Positions 1 to 6,253 of a stretch of DNA of 9,632 nt are shown piece by piece. How positions within the stretch are numbered: position 1 is the stretch's first letter; every line of letters begins with the position of its first letter. This DNA comes from an uncultured Shinella sp. GTDB lineage: Bacteria; Pseudomonadota; Alphaproteobacteria; Rhizobiales; Rhizobiaceae. The stretch lies in NCBI GenBank assembly GCA_946886325.1, contig CAMPIK010000062.1, forward strand, positions 1 through 9,632, in the 5' to 3' direction. Both the position numbers and the translations under genes were made by a program. The notes beneath the pieces are model-generated. The model ran no database searches, had not been told where the DNA came from, and saw only the letters and a program-made list of their open reading frames with translations.

Positions 1-1007
1 AGCGCGCGGCCAACCGAGTCTTGTGCTTCGCTGGGTTTGCCGGGCTTCTCGCCGTCTGCGACCTTGTCGTTCGCCGCGGCGACTGCGTCCTGGAGATCCT
101 CGACGTCTTCGAGTTTCTCGCCCGCCTCCAGCGCGCGGATGGTCTCGTCGCGCTCCTGCCGGGTTTCGCTGTCTTCGATGCGTGTCGGGTCGTTGCGGGT
201 CTTGTCGAGCTTCAGCTCTTCGATGGTCTTCGGATCGGCGGTGTCCTCGAGACGCTGGAGCGTCTTTTGCATTTCCGGCGTGATCGCCTTTTCGCTCTCC
301 GCCTTCGCCGTCAGCGCCGCGTCGACCTTCTGGGCCTCGGGGCCTACGGGATTGGCGATCGCGGCGATCAACTCGCCGATGCTGACGCCGAGCTTGTCGA
401 GGCCGAGCTGGCGTTCGAGCGTTTCCGAATTCTGCGGCAGGTCGGAGCGCCAGGTGGTGAGAAAGGCATCCAGCCGGTTGGCGAAATCCTCGTCGCTTTC
501 CCCGTCGCCCTGCACGACGCCGAAGTTCGATGCGGCCCGCGCCACCAGTTGTGCCGCATCGTCATCGACGATCTCGCCGGCCATGGCGGCCTTGACGTTC
601 TCGACGTTCGTGCCGAGAACGTTGAGCGTCACCTCCGACTTGACGTCGAGATAGAGAAATTTCGCGACGCCATCCATGAAGGCAACGGCGTCGGTCAGCC
701 GTTGCGCGAAGGCACGGCTCGATTCGTCCTTCTGCTGCGTCACCCCGAGCGAGGAGGAAAGCCGTGCGATCAGCGTCGCGACGGTGTCGTCGTTTCGCGC
801 GCCCTTGCCGAAGAAGTGTTCGTTGATGCGGGTATTGGCCTGGCGCGCCGCTTCGTCGCTGCGCACCATCGCCTGCTGGATAGCGTCGTCCTTGCGGCCG
901 CTCTGCTTTTCCGCGTCCTCGCGACGGCGCTCGTCGATCCCGTCGACGATCGACTGCATGACATTCGTCACGGCCAAGGATTGGCCGCTCTGCACGGGCG
1001 TCAGCAT
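1..1007 (-). CDS. Hypothetical acidic protein with an internal ~75-residue repeat (3' end outside window)
   Basis: I do not recognise this family. The frame is open from ATG at 1007 to the left edge, giving 335 residues with no stop, so the C-terminus is missing. The start is supported by AGGAG seven bases upstream. The protein starts MLTPVQSGQSLAVTNVMQ, has no signal peptide or membrane segment, contains no cysteine and only one tryptophan (W186). Residues about 20-60 are charged and probably helical. Residues 79-143 and 154-218 align without gaps at an offset of 75, sharing the pattern L-[IV]-A-R, G-V-x-Q, E-S, F-A-x-R-L. From about residue 225 onward the sequence is very rich in Glu, Asp, Lys and Arg and is probably coiled coil or disordered. 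It lies 91 bases downstream of rnd on the same strand, but a CtrA-like box and an SD-overlapping hairpin suggest separate control. Function unknown; a cytoplasmic structural or cell-cycle-linked role is only a guess. Confidence 0.85.
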   Translation of the reverse strand, partial: MLTPVQSGQSLAVTNVMQSIVDGIDERRREDAEKQSGRKDDAIQQAMVRSDEAARQANTRINEHFFGKGARNDDTVATLIARLSSSLGVTQQKDESSRAFAQRLTDAVAFMDGVAKFLYLDVKSEVTLNVLGTNVENVKAAMAGEIVDDDAAQLVARAASNFGVVQGDGESDEDFANRLDAFLTTWRSDLPQNSETLERQLGLDKLGVSIGELIAAIANPVGPEAQKVDAALTAKAESEKAITPEMQKTLQRLEDTADPKTIEELKLDKTRNDPTRIEDSETRQERDETIRALEAGEKLEDVEDLQDAVAAANDKVADGEKPGKPSEAQDSVGRA

Positions 1008-1014
1008 GGCAATC

Positions 1015-1033
1015 TCCTGCGTTCGCCGCAGGA
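1015..1033 (-). promoter_or_regulatory. Stem-loop overlapping the Shine-Dalgarno of the hypothetical gene
   Basis: Read on the minus strand, TCCTGCG, a five-base loop GCGAA, and CGCAGGA form a perfect 7-bp stem. The 3' arm contains AGGA of the AGGAG ribosome binding site for the ATG at 1007, so folding would mask the site. This is a sequence-level observation. It needs a transcript that starts upstream of the stem. If the -10-like TATCCT at 1035-1030 is used, transcription would begin inside the stem and the hairpin would not form. Confidence 0.45.
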
Positions 1034-1046
1034 TAGGCCGGGCTTC

Positions 1047-1061
1047 TTAACCAGCCATTAA
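1047..1061 (-). promoter_or_regulatory. CtrA-type binding box (TTAA-N7-TTAA)
   Basis: TTAA at 1047-1050 and TTAA at 1058-1061 are separated by exactly seven bases (CCAGCCA). This is the established full-site consensus of CtrA, the cell-cycle response regulator of alphaproteobacteria. It lies about 40 bases upstream of the minus-strand start at 1007. Eleven bases downstream on that strand is TATCCT (1035-1030), a 4/6 match to a -10 element, so the box would sit over the -35 region as at known CtrA promoters. No binding evidence exists here. Confidence 0.5.
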
Positions 1062-1098
1062 GCGTCTTTGCCGAGAAATCCGGGTAAAGCCTGTGCTT

Positions 1099-1725
1099 TT
1101 AGCTATGCGCGAAGATGTCCGCCTCTTCCCAGCCGAGCAGGTCGAGCTTCGCCCGCGTCGGCAGAAAGGCAAAGCAGGCCTCTGCATGGGCGAGGCGTCC
1201 GTCGCGCACCAGCCGTGCCATCAGCTTGTCGCGCAGCGCATGCAGGTGCAGCACGTCGGAGGCTGCATATTCGAGCTGTGCGGGCGACAGCGTTTCGGCC
1301 GCCCAGTCGGACGATTGCTGGTGCTTGGAAATGTCGACATCGAGCATCTCCTTGAGATTGTCCTTCAGGCCGTGGCGGTCCGTATAGGTGCGCGTCAGGC
1401 GCGAGGCGATCTTGGTGCAGAACACCGGCGTCGTCGTCACGCCGAACGTGTGGAAGAGCACGGCAATGTCGAACCGGCCGAAATGGAAGATCTTCTGCTT
1501 GGAGCCGTCTGCCAGAAGCGCGACGAGATTGGGCGCGGTAGTCTGGCCGGCGGCGATGCGGATGACATCCGCCGTGCCGTCTCCCGGCGAAAGCTGCACG
1601 ACGCAAAGCCGGTCGCGGCGGGGCACGAGGCCGAGCGTTTCCGTGTCGATCGCCACCGCATCCGTATAGCGGGCGGCGTCCGTCGCCGAGATATCGCCTT
1701 CATGAAACCGGATCGCGCTTGCCAT
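1099..1725 (-). CDS. rnd: Ribonuclease D (short form), DEDDy 3'-5' exoribonuclease
   Basis: RNase D trims the 3' ends of tRNA precursors and other small RNAs in the cytoplasm using two metal ions. The protein is 208 residues and consists almost entirely of the DEDD exonuclease fold. Motif Exo I is I-D27-T-E29-T. Exo II is H-F-G-R-F-D86. Exo III is Y153-A-A-S-D157, so all five DEDDy residues are present. The C-terminal HRDC domains of the ~375-residue E. coli enzyme are absent, as is usual for the short alphaproteobacterial form. The chosen start gives MASAIRFHEGD and has TGGGGT upstream. ATG at 1737 (adding MGFP) is an in-frame alternative, and the frame stays open further up to 1899 without good starts. 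It is transcribed away from the small secreted-protein gene at 1839. Two palindromes lie just upstream. The unusually conserved stretch around TDRHGLKDNLKEMLDVDISK agrees with the family. Confidence 0.95.
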   Translation of the reverse strand: MASAIRFHEGDISATDAARYTDAVAIDTETLGLVPRRDRLCVVQLSPGDGTADVIRIAAGQTTAPNLVALLADGSKQKIFHFGRFDIAVLFHTFGVTTTPVFCTKIASRLTRTYTDRHGLKDNLKEMLDVDISKHQQSSDWAAETLSPAQLEYAASDVLHLHALRDKLMARLVRDGRLAHAEACFAFLPTRAKLDLLGWEEADIFAHS

Positions 1726-1745
1726 CGGAAACCCCATTCGAACCA

Positions 1746-1771
1746 TCACAATTGTGAGAGCGCTATAGCGC
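1746..1771. promoter_or_regulatory. Two adjacent perfect 12-bp palindromes in the divergent intergenic region
   Basis: TCACAATTGTGA occupies 1746-1757 and GCGCTATAGCGC occupies 1760-1771, with only GA between them. Each is a perfect palindrome, and their centres are 14 bp apart. They lie 20-46 bases upstream of the rnd start and 68 or more bases upstream of the plus-strand start at 1839. This is a likely place for a repressor or activator site controlling rnd or both genes. TATAGC within the second palindrome could serve as a minus-strand -10. The binding protein is unknown. Confidence 0.4.
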
Positions 1772-1838
1772 ATGTTTTTGCGGGAGGGTACTCTTTCGGC
1801 GAGATTAACAGGGTGGCCGTTCTGCGCGGCCGGACGGG

Positions 1839-2168
1839 ATGACGGGACGGATGTGGAACGGCCCCTTGCTTGCAGCGCTGTGCATCGCCGTCGCGGCAAT
1901 GTCGGCGACGCCGGTTGCGGCCCAGCAACTGGACTTCGGGTCGATCGGCTCGGAGCCGTTCAACGACCTTCCGGGCGTCAAGCCGCCGGAGGATAATGCG
2001 CCGCAGAATTCGGTGTCCTGCGTGCAGAAATATGTCGAACCGCAACTCGGCCAGAGCTGGCGCATGGAGCGGCAGACCTATTATTCCTGCAACGAAGGCA
2101 GTCTCACCTTCGAGAGCAACCAGGCGCCGGTCTCGCGCGAACGGTCGATGCGCGGGCTCGGCTGGTAG
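1839..2168 (+). CDS. Small secreted hypothetical protein (Sec signal peptide, two cysteines)
   Basis: This is a 109-residue protein of no family I recognise. Residues 1-29 form a clear Sec signal peptide: short basic start, hydrophobic core LLAALCIAVAAMSATPVAA, then probable cleavage after VAA before QQLDFG. The mature part is about 80 residues, so it should be periplasmic or surface-exposed. The mature region has two cysteines (in SVSCVQKY and YYSCNEGS) about 26 residues apart that could form one disulfide. It also has several Tyr, Gln and Glu residues and no further hydrophobic segment. ATG at 1839 and in-frame ATG at 1851 are both possible starts. GGGACGG lies immediately before 1851, so a start there (MWNGPLL) is quite likely and leaves the signal peptide intact. 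The gene is divergent from rnd and followed 83 bases later by the dehydrogenase gene. No lipobox is seen at the cleavage region. Confidence 0.8.
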   Translation: MTGRMWNGPLLAALCIAVAAMSATPVAAQQLDFGSIGSEPFNDLPGVKPPEDNAPQNSVSCVQKYVEPQLGQSWRMERQTYYSCNEGSLTFESNQAPVSRERSMRGLGW

Positions 2169-2251
2169 GTTCGCGGGCAGGACTCGAATCCTTCTTCACG
2201 GTCATGTAGGACAGGGCACGTGCTGCAGAATGCGGGCGCGGGAGGAGTTCC

Positions 2252-3283
2252 ATGACCGAAGACAGCCGGCCGCTGGTGATCAGCGCACCCGAACCACGCA
2301 CGCTCGACCTGATCTTCACCGAAGAGGCGCTGTCCCGCCTGCACCGGACCTATCGCGTCGTGGAAGTGGACGCCGGTGCGGTCGCAGCGCTCGGTGACGA
2401 GGTGCTGTCGGCCGTGCGTTATGTGGTCGGCCAGCCGCCGCTTTCGGCCGAAACGCTCTCGCGCATGCCGGCGCTGCGTTGCATCCTCAACGTGGAAAGC
2501 AACCTCTTCGACAACATGCCCTACGATCTCCTCTTTCAGCGCGGCATCCATGTGGTGACCACGGGGCAGGTGTTCGCCGAGCCGGTTGCGGAACTCGGCC
2601 TTGCCATGGCGCTCAATCTCGCCCGCGGCATCGTCGATGCGGATCTCGATTTTAGGGAGGGCCGCGAACGCTGGGGTGGCGAGGGCAATCGCTCCGCCCG
2701 TCTTCTAGGCGGATCGGACGTCGGCATCATCGGCTTCGGCGATCTCGGCAAGGCGCTCAACCGGGTGCTGTCGGGATTCCGGCCGCGCATCCGCGTCTTC
2801 GATCCCTGGCTGCCGCCGTCGATGCTGGTCGAGGCCGGCGTGGAGCCAGCAGGGCTCTCGACCGTTCTCGCCGAGAGCGACTTCGTCTTCGTCGTCGCGG
2901 CCGTCACCAGCGAGAACAAGGGCTTCCTCGACGCCGGCCATTTTCGCCAGATGCGCAAGGGCGCCGCCTTCATCCTGCTCAGCCGTGCCGATGTGGTCGA
3001 TTTCGATGCGCTGATGGCCGCCGTGGAGAGCGGGCATATCGTTGCGGCAAGTGACGTCTATCCGCAGGAGCCGCTCGCCGCCGACCACCCCGTTCGCCGC
3101 CTCAGCGGCATCATTCGCTCCGCGCACCGCGCCGGTGCTCTCGATTCCGCCTTCAAGAAGATGGGCGAGATGGTGCTGGAGGACATGTCTCTCATGGACA
3201 GGGGTCTGCCGCCGATGCGCTGCAAACGTGCCGAGCGCGAAACGGTCTCGCGGATGCGGTCGAAGCCCGTCAGCGTAAACTGA
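2252..3283 (+). CDS. D-isomer-specific 2-hydroxyacid dehydrogenase family protein
   Basis: The 343-residue protein belongs to the family that includes phosphoglycerate, hydroxypyruvate and formate dehydrogenases, which interconvert D-2-hydroxyacids and 2-oxoacids with NAD(P)H. An N-terminal catalytic half precedes the Rossmann core. The nucleotide-binding loop is VGIIGFGDLG, with G161-x-G163-x-x-G166. The usual catalytic triad is present: R245 in LSRADVVD, E273 in DVYPQEPL, and H292 in SAHRAGA. The residues after His depart from the common PHxAG/S form. The C-terminus beyond residue 320 is basic and probably flexible. The substrate cannot be read from sequence. GGAGGAG six bases before ATG 2252 fixes the start. 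It has its own 83-base upstream gap and is not obviously in an operon with the HD-GYP gene 122 bases downstream. A 3-phosphoglycerate role is unlikely because the ACT domain is missing. Confidence 0.88.
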   Translation: MTEDSRPLVISAPEPRTLDLIFTEEALSRLHRTYRVVEVDAGAVAALGDEVLSAVRYVVGQPPLSAETLSRMPALRCILNVESNLFDNMPYDLLFQRGIHVVTTGQVFAEPVAELGLAMALNLARGIVDADLDFREGRERWGGEGNRSARLLGGSDVGIIGFGDLGKALNRVLSGFRPRIRVFDPWLPPSMLVEAGVEPAGLSTVLAESDFVFVVAAVTSENKGFLDAGHFRQMRKGAAFILLSRADVVDFDALMAAVESGHIVAASDVYPQEPLAADHPVRRLSGIIRSAHRAGALDSAFKKMGEMVLEDMSLMDRGLPPMRCKRAERETVSRMRSKPVSVN

Positions 3284-3394
3284 CGCCGCTTCGCCGGAAC
3301 GAAGGCCCGGACCGACTGCCCGGGGCTGTCGTCGGCAATACTTATTTCAGCTCTCGCCGATAAGCTCGTCCACAAACCGCAAAGGCGGTGATGG

Positions 3395-3400
3395 AGGAGG
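3395..3400 (+). promoter_or_regulatory. Strong Shine-Dalgarno AGGAGG that points to GTG 3406 as start
   Basis: AGGAGG at 3395-3400 is five bases before GTG 3406, which is ideal spacing. Upstream in-frame GTG 3388 and ATG 3391 have only AAAGG (3381-3385) before them, and their reading would translate through this SD as MEEEP. ATG 3418 is too far away. Confidence 0.6.
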
Positions 3401-3405
3401 AGCCG

Positions 3406-4788
3406 GTGACCATCGAGATGCCCGCGACCGTCACGTGGCCGGACGTATCGTCCGTCGGCCTTGCCGAACTGCTCGGCGCGCTCAGCCAGGCGCTCGACAT
3501 CACGGAAGGGCAGCCGGCGGGCCACTGCGCCCGGTGCTGCTACATCGGGGTGCGCATCGGCGAGGTTCTCGACCTGACGGCGCTCGAAATGCAGGAGCTC
3601 TATTTCACGCTTCTCCTGAAGGATCTCGGCTGCTCCAGCAATGCCGCGCGCATCTGCGAGCTCTACCTGACGGACGACCTGACCTTCAAGAACGACTTCA
3701 AGACGATCGGCGACAGCCTGCCGCAGGTCCTGCGCTTCGTGCTCGGCCATACCGGCCTCAAATCGGGCATGGCGGAACGCTTCCGGGCAATCATCAACAT
3801 CGTGCAGAACGGCGGCCAGATCGCCCGCGAACTGATCGAGACGCGCTGCCAGCGCGGCGCGGCGATCGCCCGCAAGCTGCACTTCTCCGAAAACGTCGCC
3901 CAGGGCATCCAGAGCCTGGACGAACACTGGAACGGCGGCGGCAAGCCGATGGGGCGGGAAGGCGAGGCGATCCCGCTCTTCTCGCGCATCGCGCTTCTGG
4001 CGCAGGTCGTCGATGTCTTCCATCGCGGCAGCGGCCCTATGGCCGCGCGCGAGGAGATCGCGCGCCGCGCCGGCACGTGGTTCGATCCGGCGATCGTCGC
4101 GGCCTTCGAAACGCTTGCCGAAGATACGGACTTCTGGGCGCGCCTCGCCGACGAAAACCTGCCGCGCCATATTCTCGATCTCGAGCCGGCCCGCCATGCG
4201 GCGCCTGTCGATGACGACTATCTCGACGATATCGCTGCGGCTTTCGGCGAGATCGTCGACTCCAAGAGCCCCTATACCGCCGGCCATTGCGATCGCGTCG
4301 CGCTCTTTACCGATATGATCGCGGAAGAAATGCAGATGTCGCCCGAGAAGCGGCGATGGCTGAAGCGGGCGGCGCTGCTGCACGATATCGGCAAGCTCGG
4401 CGTCAGCAACAGCGTGCTCGACAAGCCCGGCAAGCTCGACGATGACGAGTGGAAGGCCATGCGCCTGCATGCCGTCTACAGCGAGGAGATCCTGTCGCGC
4501 ATCGCCGTCTTCAGCGAACTCGCGCGCATCGGCGGCGCCCATCACGAGCGTCTCGACGGCAAGGGCTATCCCCGCGGCATAACGGAAAGCGACATCACGC
4601 TGGAGACTCGGATCGTCACGACCGCGGACTTCTTCGACGCGCTGACCGCCGACCGGCCCTATCGCGCGGCCATGCCCGTCTCCAGGGCACTCGCCATCAT
4701 GGACGAGGCGGTGGGAACGGCGATCGACCCGATCTGCCTCGCGGCGCTGAAACAGGCGCTTGCACGTGTCGAGTCGATGGTCGCCTGA
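3406..4788 (+). CDS. Tandem HD / HD-GYP domain protein, predicted c-di-GMP phosphodiesterase
   Basis: The protein (460 residues from GTG 3406; 465 from ATG 3391) has two HD-type halves. The C-terminal half is a complete HD-GYP domain: H294 in YTAGHCDR, H326-D327 in LLHDIGKLG, and H379-H380-E381-R-L-D384-G-K-G387-Y388-P389. Such domains hydrolyse cyclic di-GMP, lowering this second messenger and favouring motility over biofilm. The N-terminal half has the same layout but is degenerate. It keeps H40 in GHCARCC, but has K72-D73 (LLLKDLGCSSN) where HD is expected, and LDEHWNGGGKP (171-181) in place of HHExxDGxGYP. It is therefore unlikely to be catalytic and may be a dimer or sensor module. There is no signal peptide, membrane segment, receiver or PAS domain, so the protein should be cytoplasmic. 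The cluster C41, C44, C45 near the first His is notable. It stands alone, with 122 bases before and 303 after. Confidence 0.9.
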   Translation: MTIEMPATVTWPDVSSVGLAELLGALSQALDITEGQPAGHCARCCYIGVRIGEVLDLTALEMQELYFTLLLKDLGCSSNAARICELYLTDDLTFKNDFKTIGDSLPQVLRFVLGHTGLKSGMAERFRAIINIVQNGGQIARELIETRCQRGAAIARKLHFSENVAQGIQSLDEHWNGGGKPMGREGEAIPLFSRIALLAQVVDVFHRGSGPMAAREEIARRAGTWFDPAIVAAFETLAEDTDFWARLADENLPRHILDLEPARHAAPVDDDYLDDIAAAFGEIVDSKSPYTAGHCDRVALFTDMIAEEMQMSPEKRRWLKRAALLHDIGKLGVSNSVLDKPGKLDDDEWKAMRLHAVYSEEILSRIAVFSELARIGGAHHERLDGKGYPRGITESDITLETRIVTTADFFDALTADRPYRAAMPVSRALAIMDEAVGTAIDPICLAALKQALARVESMVA

Positions 4789-4823
4789 CGGCTTGCCAAT
4801 ACAAAGGCGCAAACAAAAACCGC

Positions 4824-4852
4824 TTGAAGAGACAGTATTATTGACCTATATT
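4824..4852 (+). promoter_or_regulatory. Candidate sigma-70 promoter upstream of the TRAP-amidase operon
   Basis: TTGAAG (4824-4829, within CTTGAA as favoured in alphaproteobacteria) and TATATT (4847-4852) are 17 bp apart. The start would be near 4859, giving a long leader of about 230 bases that includes all three dyad elements described downstream. Prediction from hexamer match only. Confidence 0.4.
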
Positions 4853-4878
4853 CGTTAAATCGATTGAAGGTTATGTAC

Positions 4879-4906
4879 GCAGTGCAAAAAAGTTATGCCG
4901 CACTGC
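4879..4906. repeat. Inverted repeat GCAGTGC-N14-GCACTGC
   Basis: Perfect 7-bp arms at 4879-4885 and 4900-4906 flank an A-rich 14-base spacer. Arm centres are 21 bp apart, two helical turns, as expected for a dimeric regulator contacting one face of DNA. There is no T-run after it, so it is not a good terminator. It lies about 190 bases before the TRAP receptor start, in a gap that otherwise holds no gene. Confidence 0.5.
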
Positions 4907-4912
4907 ACTTTG

Positions 4913-4934
4913 ATATTCGACTTTAGTCGCATAT
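4913..4934. promoter_or_regulatory. 22-bp imperfect palindrome, putative operator (site 1)
   Basis: ATAT, one mismatched base, CGACT, central TT, AGTCG, one mismatched base, ATAT: 18 of 22 positions are symmetric. The core is GAC-TTTA-GTC. It overlaps a weak promoter-like pair (TTGATA 4910-4915, TATTCC 4932-4937), the position where a repressor would block polymerase. It has a partner with the same GAC-N4-GTC core 25 bp downstream. Confidence 0.5.
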
Positions 4935-4942
4935 TCCCGAGC

Positions 4943-4954
4943 AGACATAAGTCT
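4943..4954. promoter_or_regulatory. Palindrome AGAC-ATAA-GTCT, putative operator (site 2)
   Basis: A perfect 4-bp-arm dyad with core GAC-ATAA-GTC, matching the GAC-(4 A/T)-GTC core of the palindrome centred 25 bp upstream. The shared core and close spacing suggest one regulator with two sites; the regulator is not in this window. Confidence 0.4.
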
Positions 4955-5012
4955 ATTTCCATTTCGGCAATAAACATCCCCGCCTGATCCCGATTTGTTT
5001 TCTATGCCGTCC

Positions 5013-5041
5013 TTGCTATCGCGGCTGAATTCCCAAATAAT
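5013..5041 (+). promoter_or_regulatory. Weak candidate promoter nearest the TRAP receptor gene
   Basis: TTGCTA (5013-5018) and AATAAT (5036-5041) are 17 bp apart, which would give a leader of about 40 bases ending in GGGAGGT before ATG 5092. The -10 match is modest. The rest of the 4789-5091 gap shows no gene, no terminator with a T-run after the HD-GYP stop, and no RNA gene that I can recognise. Confidence 0.25.
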
Positions 5042-5091
5042 ATTCGCGGGATAAGGGCTAAGGGAACGCCCGCCCGAAATGGGAGGTAGAT

Positions 5092-6228
5092 ATGCACAAT
5101 TCCGATTCTGGAATCGTTTCGCGCCGTTCGTTCTTGACGAAGGGTGCATTGGCCGGTGGCGCAGCCGCTGTTGGCACGCTCGCGGCACCCGCCGTCCTGG
5201 CGCAGGCCCCGCTCGTCATGAAGATGCAGACATCCTGGCCGGCTTCCGACATCTGGATGGATTTCGCGCGCGAATACACGGCCCGTGTCGAGGCCATGTC
5301 CGGCGGCCGCCTGAAGGTGGACCTTCTGCCGGCCGGTGCCGTCGTCGGCGCATTCCAGGTGCTCGACGCCTGCAACGACGGCGTCATCGACGCCGCGCAT
5401 TCCGTTCCGGTCTACTGGTACGGCAAGTCCAAGGCCGCGTCGCTCTTCGGCACCGGCCCGGTCTTCGGCGGTTCGGCAACGACCATGCTTGCCTGGTTCA
5501 ACGGCGGCGGCGGCGCGGAATTCTACCGCGAACTGACGCAGGACGTGCTCGGCCTCAACATCGTCGGCTTCCTCGGCTTCCCGATGTTTGCCCAGCCCTT
5601 CGGCTGGTTCAAGGGCGAGGTCAACACGGTCGCCGACATCCAGGGCTTCAAGTATCGCACGGTGGGCCTTGCGGCCGACCTGATGCAGGCCATGGGCATG
5701 TCGGTCGCCCAGCTTCCGGGCGGCGAAATCGTGCCGGCGATGGAGCGCGGCGTCATCGACGCGTTCGAGTTCAACAACCCGTCCTCCGACATGCGCTTCG
5801 GCGCGCAGGACGTGGCGAAGAACTACTATCTGTCGTCCTACCATCAGGCGTCGGAAAGCTTCGAGTTCCTGTTCAACAAGGACTTCTACGACGATCTCGA
5901 GCCCGATCTGCAGGCGATCCTGAAATACGGCGTCGAGGCGGCATCGACCTCGAATACCGCAACGGCGATGAACAACTATTCGGCCGACCTGCTGAAGCTG
6001 CAGAACGACAACGGCGTCAACGTCCGCCGGACATCGAAGGAGCTGCTCGATGCGCAGATCAAGGCCTGGGACGGCCTGATCGTCGAACTCGAGAAGGACC
6101 CCTTCATGAAGAAGGTGCTGGACAGCCAGCGCGCCTGGGTCGAACGCGTGACCTACTACGAACTGATGAACTCGCCGGATTATGCGCTCGCCTACGAGCA
6201 TTATTTCCCCGGCAAGCTGAAGCTCTGA
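5092..6228 (+). CDS. TRAP transporter substrate-binding protein, TakP/DctP-type, Tat-exported
   Basis: This 378-residue periplasmic receptor delivers an organic acid to the membrane part of a TRAP transporter. The N-terminus has the twin-arginine motif S10-R11-R12-S-F-L-T-K17, a hydrophobic run and a cleavage site after A37 or A39 (LAQA). It is therefore predicted to be exported folded by Tat, as for TakP of Rhodobacter. The conserved family arginine that binds the substrate carboxylate fits R189 in GFKYRTVG. The segment PGGEIVPAMERGVIDAFEF and following NNPSSD (228-233) match the family's second ligand region. TakP relatives bind 2-oxo monocarboxylates together with Na+ and form swapped-helix dimers. 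Whether the same ligand is used here is inference, and the amidase in the operon hints at another acid or an amide. GGGAGG six or so bases before ATG 5092 supports the start. It is first in the operon and is followed by a strong stem-loop. Overall length is normal for the family. Confidence 0.93.
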   Translation: MHNSDSGIVSRRSFLTKGALAGGAAAVGTLAAPAVLAQAPLVMKMQTSWPASDIWMDFAREYTARVEAMSGGRLKVDLLPAGAVVGAFQVLDACNDGVIDAAHSVPVYWYGKSKAASLFGTGPVFGGSATTMLAWFNGGGGAEFYRELTQDVLGLNIVGFLGFPMFAQPFGWFKGEVNTVADIQGFKYRTVGLAADLMQAMGMSVAQLPGGEIVPAMERGVIDAFEFNNPSSDMRFGAQDVAKNYYLSSYHQASESFEFLFNKDFYDDLEPDLQAILKYGVEAASTSNTATAMNNYSADLLKLQNDNGVNVRRTSKELLDAQIKAWDGLIVELEKDPFMKKVLDSQRAWVERVTYYELMNSPDYALAYEHYFPGKLKL

Positions 6229-6253
6229 GCCGTACGGCATCCCCCAATGCAGA

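Noticed and set aside
21..1061. Long plus-strand open frame of about 346 codons
   Set aside because: It is antisense to the minus-strand gene starting at 1007, which has a good ribosome site, an internal repeat and natural composition. The plus frame is rich in Arg/Leu/Val and has no recognisable motif.
1749..1763. Similarity to the lac operator half (AATTGTGAG)
   Set aside because: The match covers one half only, and the actual symmetry here is of two separate palindromes, so a LacI-type site is not supported.
1772..1996. Open frame of 74 codons starting next to the palindromes
   Set aside because: It overlaps the signal-peptide gene in another frame, has no ribosome site and no protein-like features.
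2179..2193. Sequence resembling a tRNA T-arm (GGACTCGAATCC)
   Set aside because: Loop length and the closing pair do not fit a tRNA, and no acceptor, anticodon or D arm is nearby. It is a short imperfect dyad only, and too weak for a terminator.
3289..3324. Two small dyads after the dehydrogenase stop (CTTCG-N6-CGAAG; CCCGG-N9-CCGGG)
   Set aside because: Stems are only 5 bp and there is no T-run, so I do not call a terminator.
3058..4812. Minus-strand open frame of about 584 codons
   Set aside because: It is antisense to the HD-GYP gene and the end of the dehydrogenase, both of which have intact catalytic motifs; high GC at third positions keeps the opposite frame open.
5002..6240. Minus-strand open frame of about 412 codons
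   Set aside because: Antisense to the TRAP receptor gene, which has a Tat signal and family motifs.
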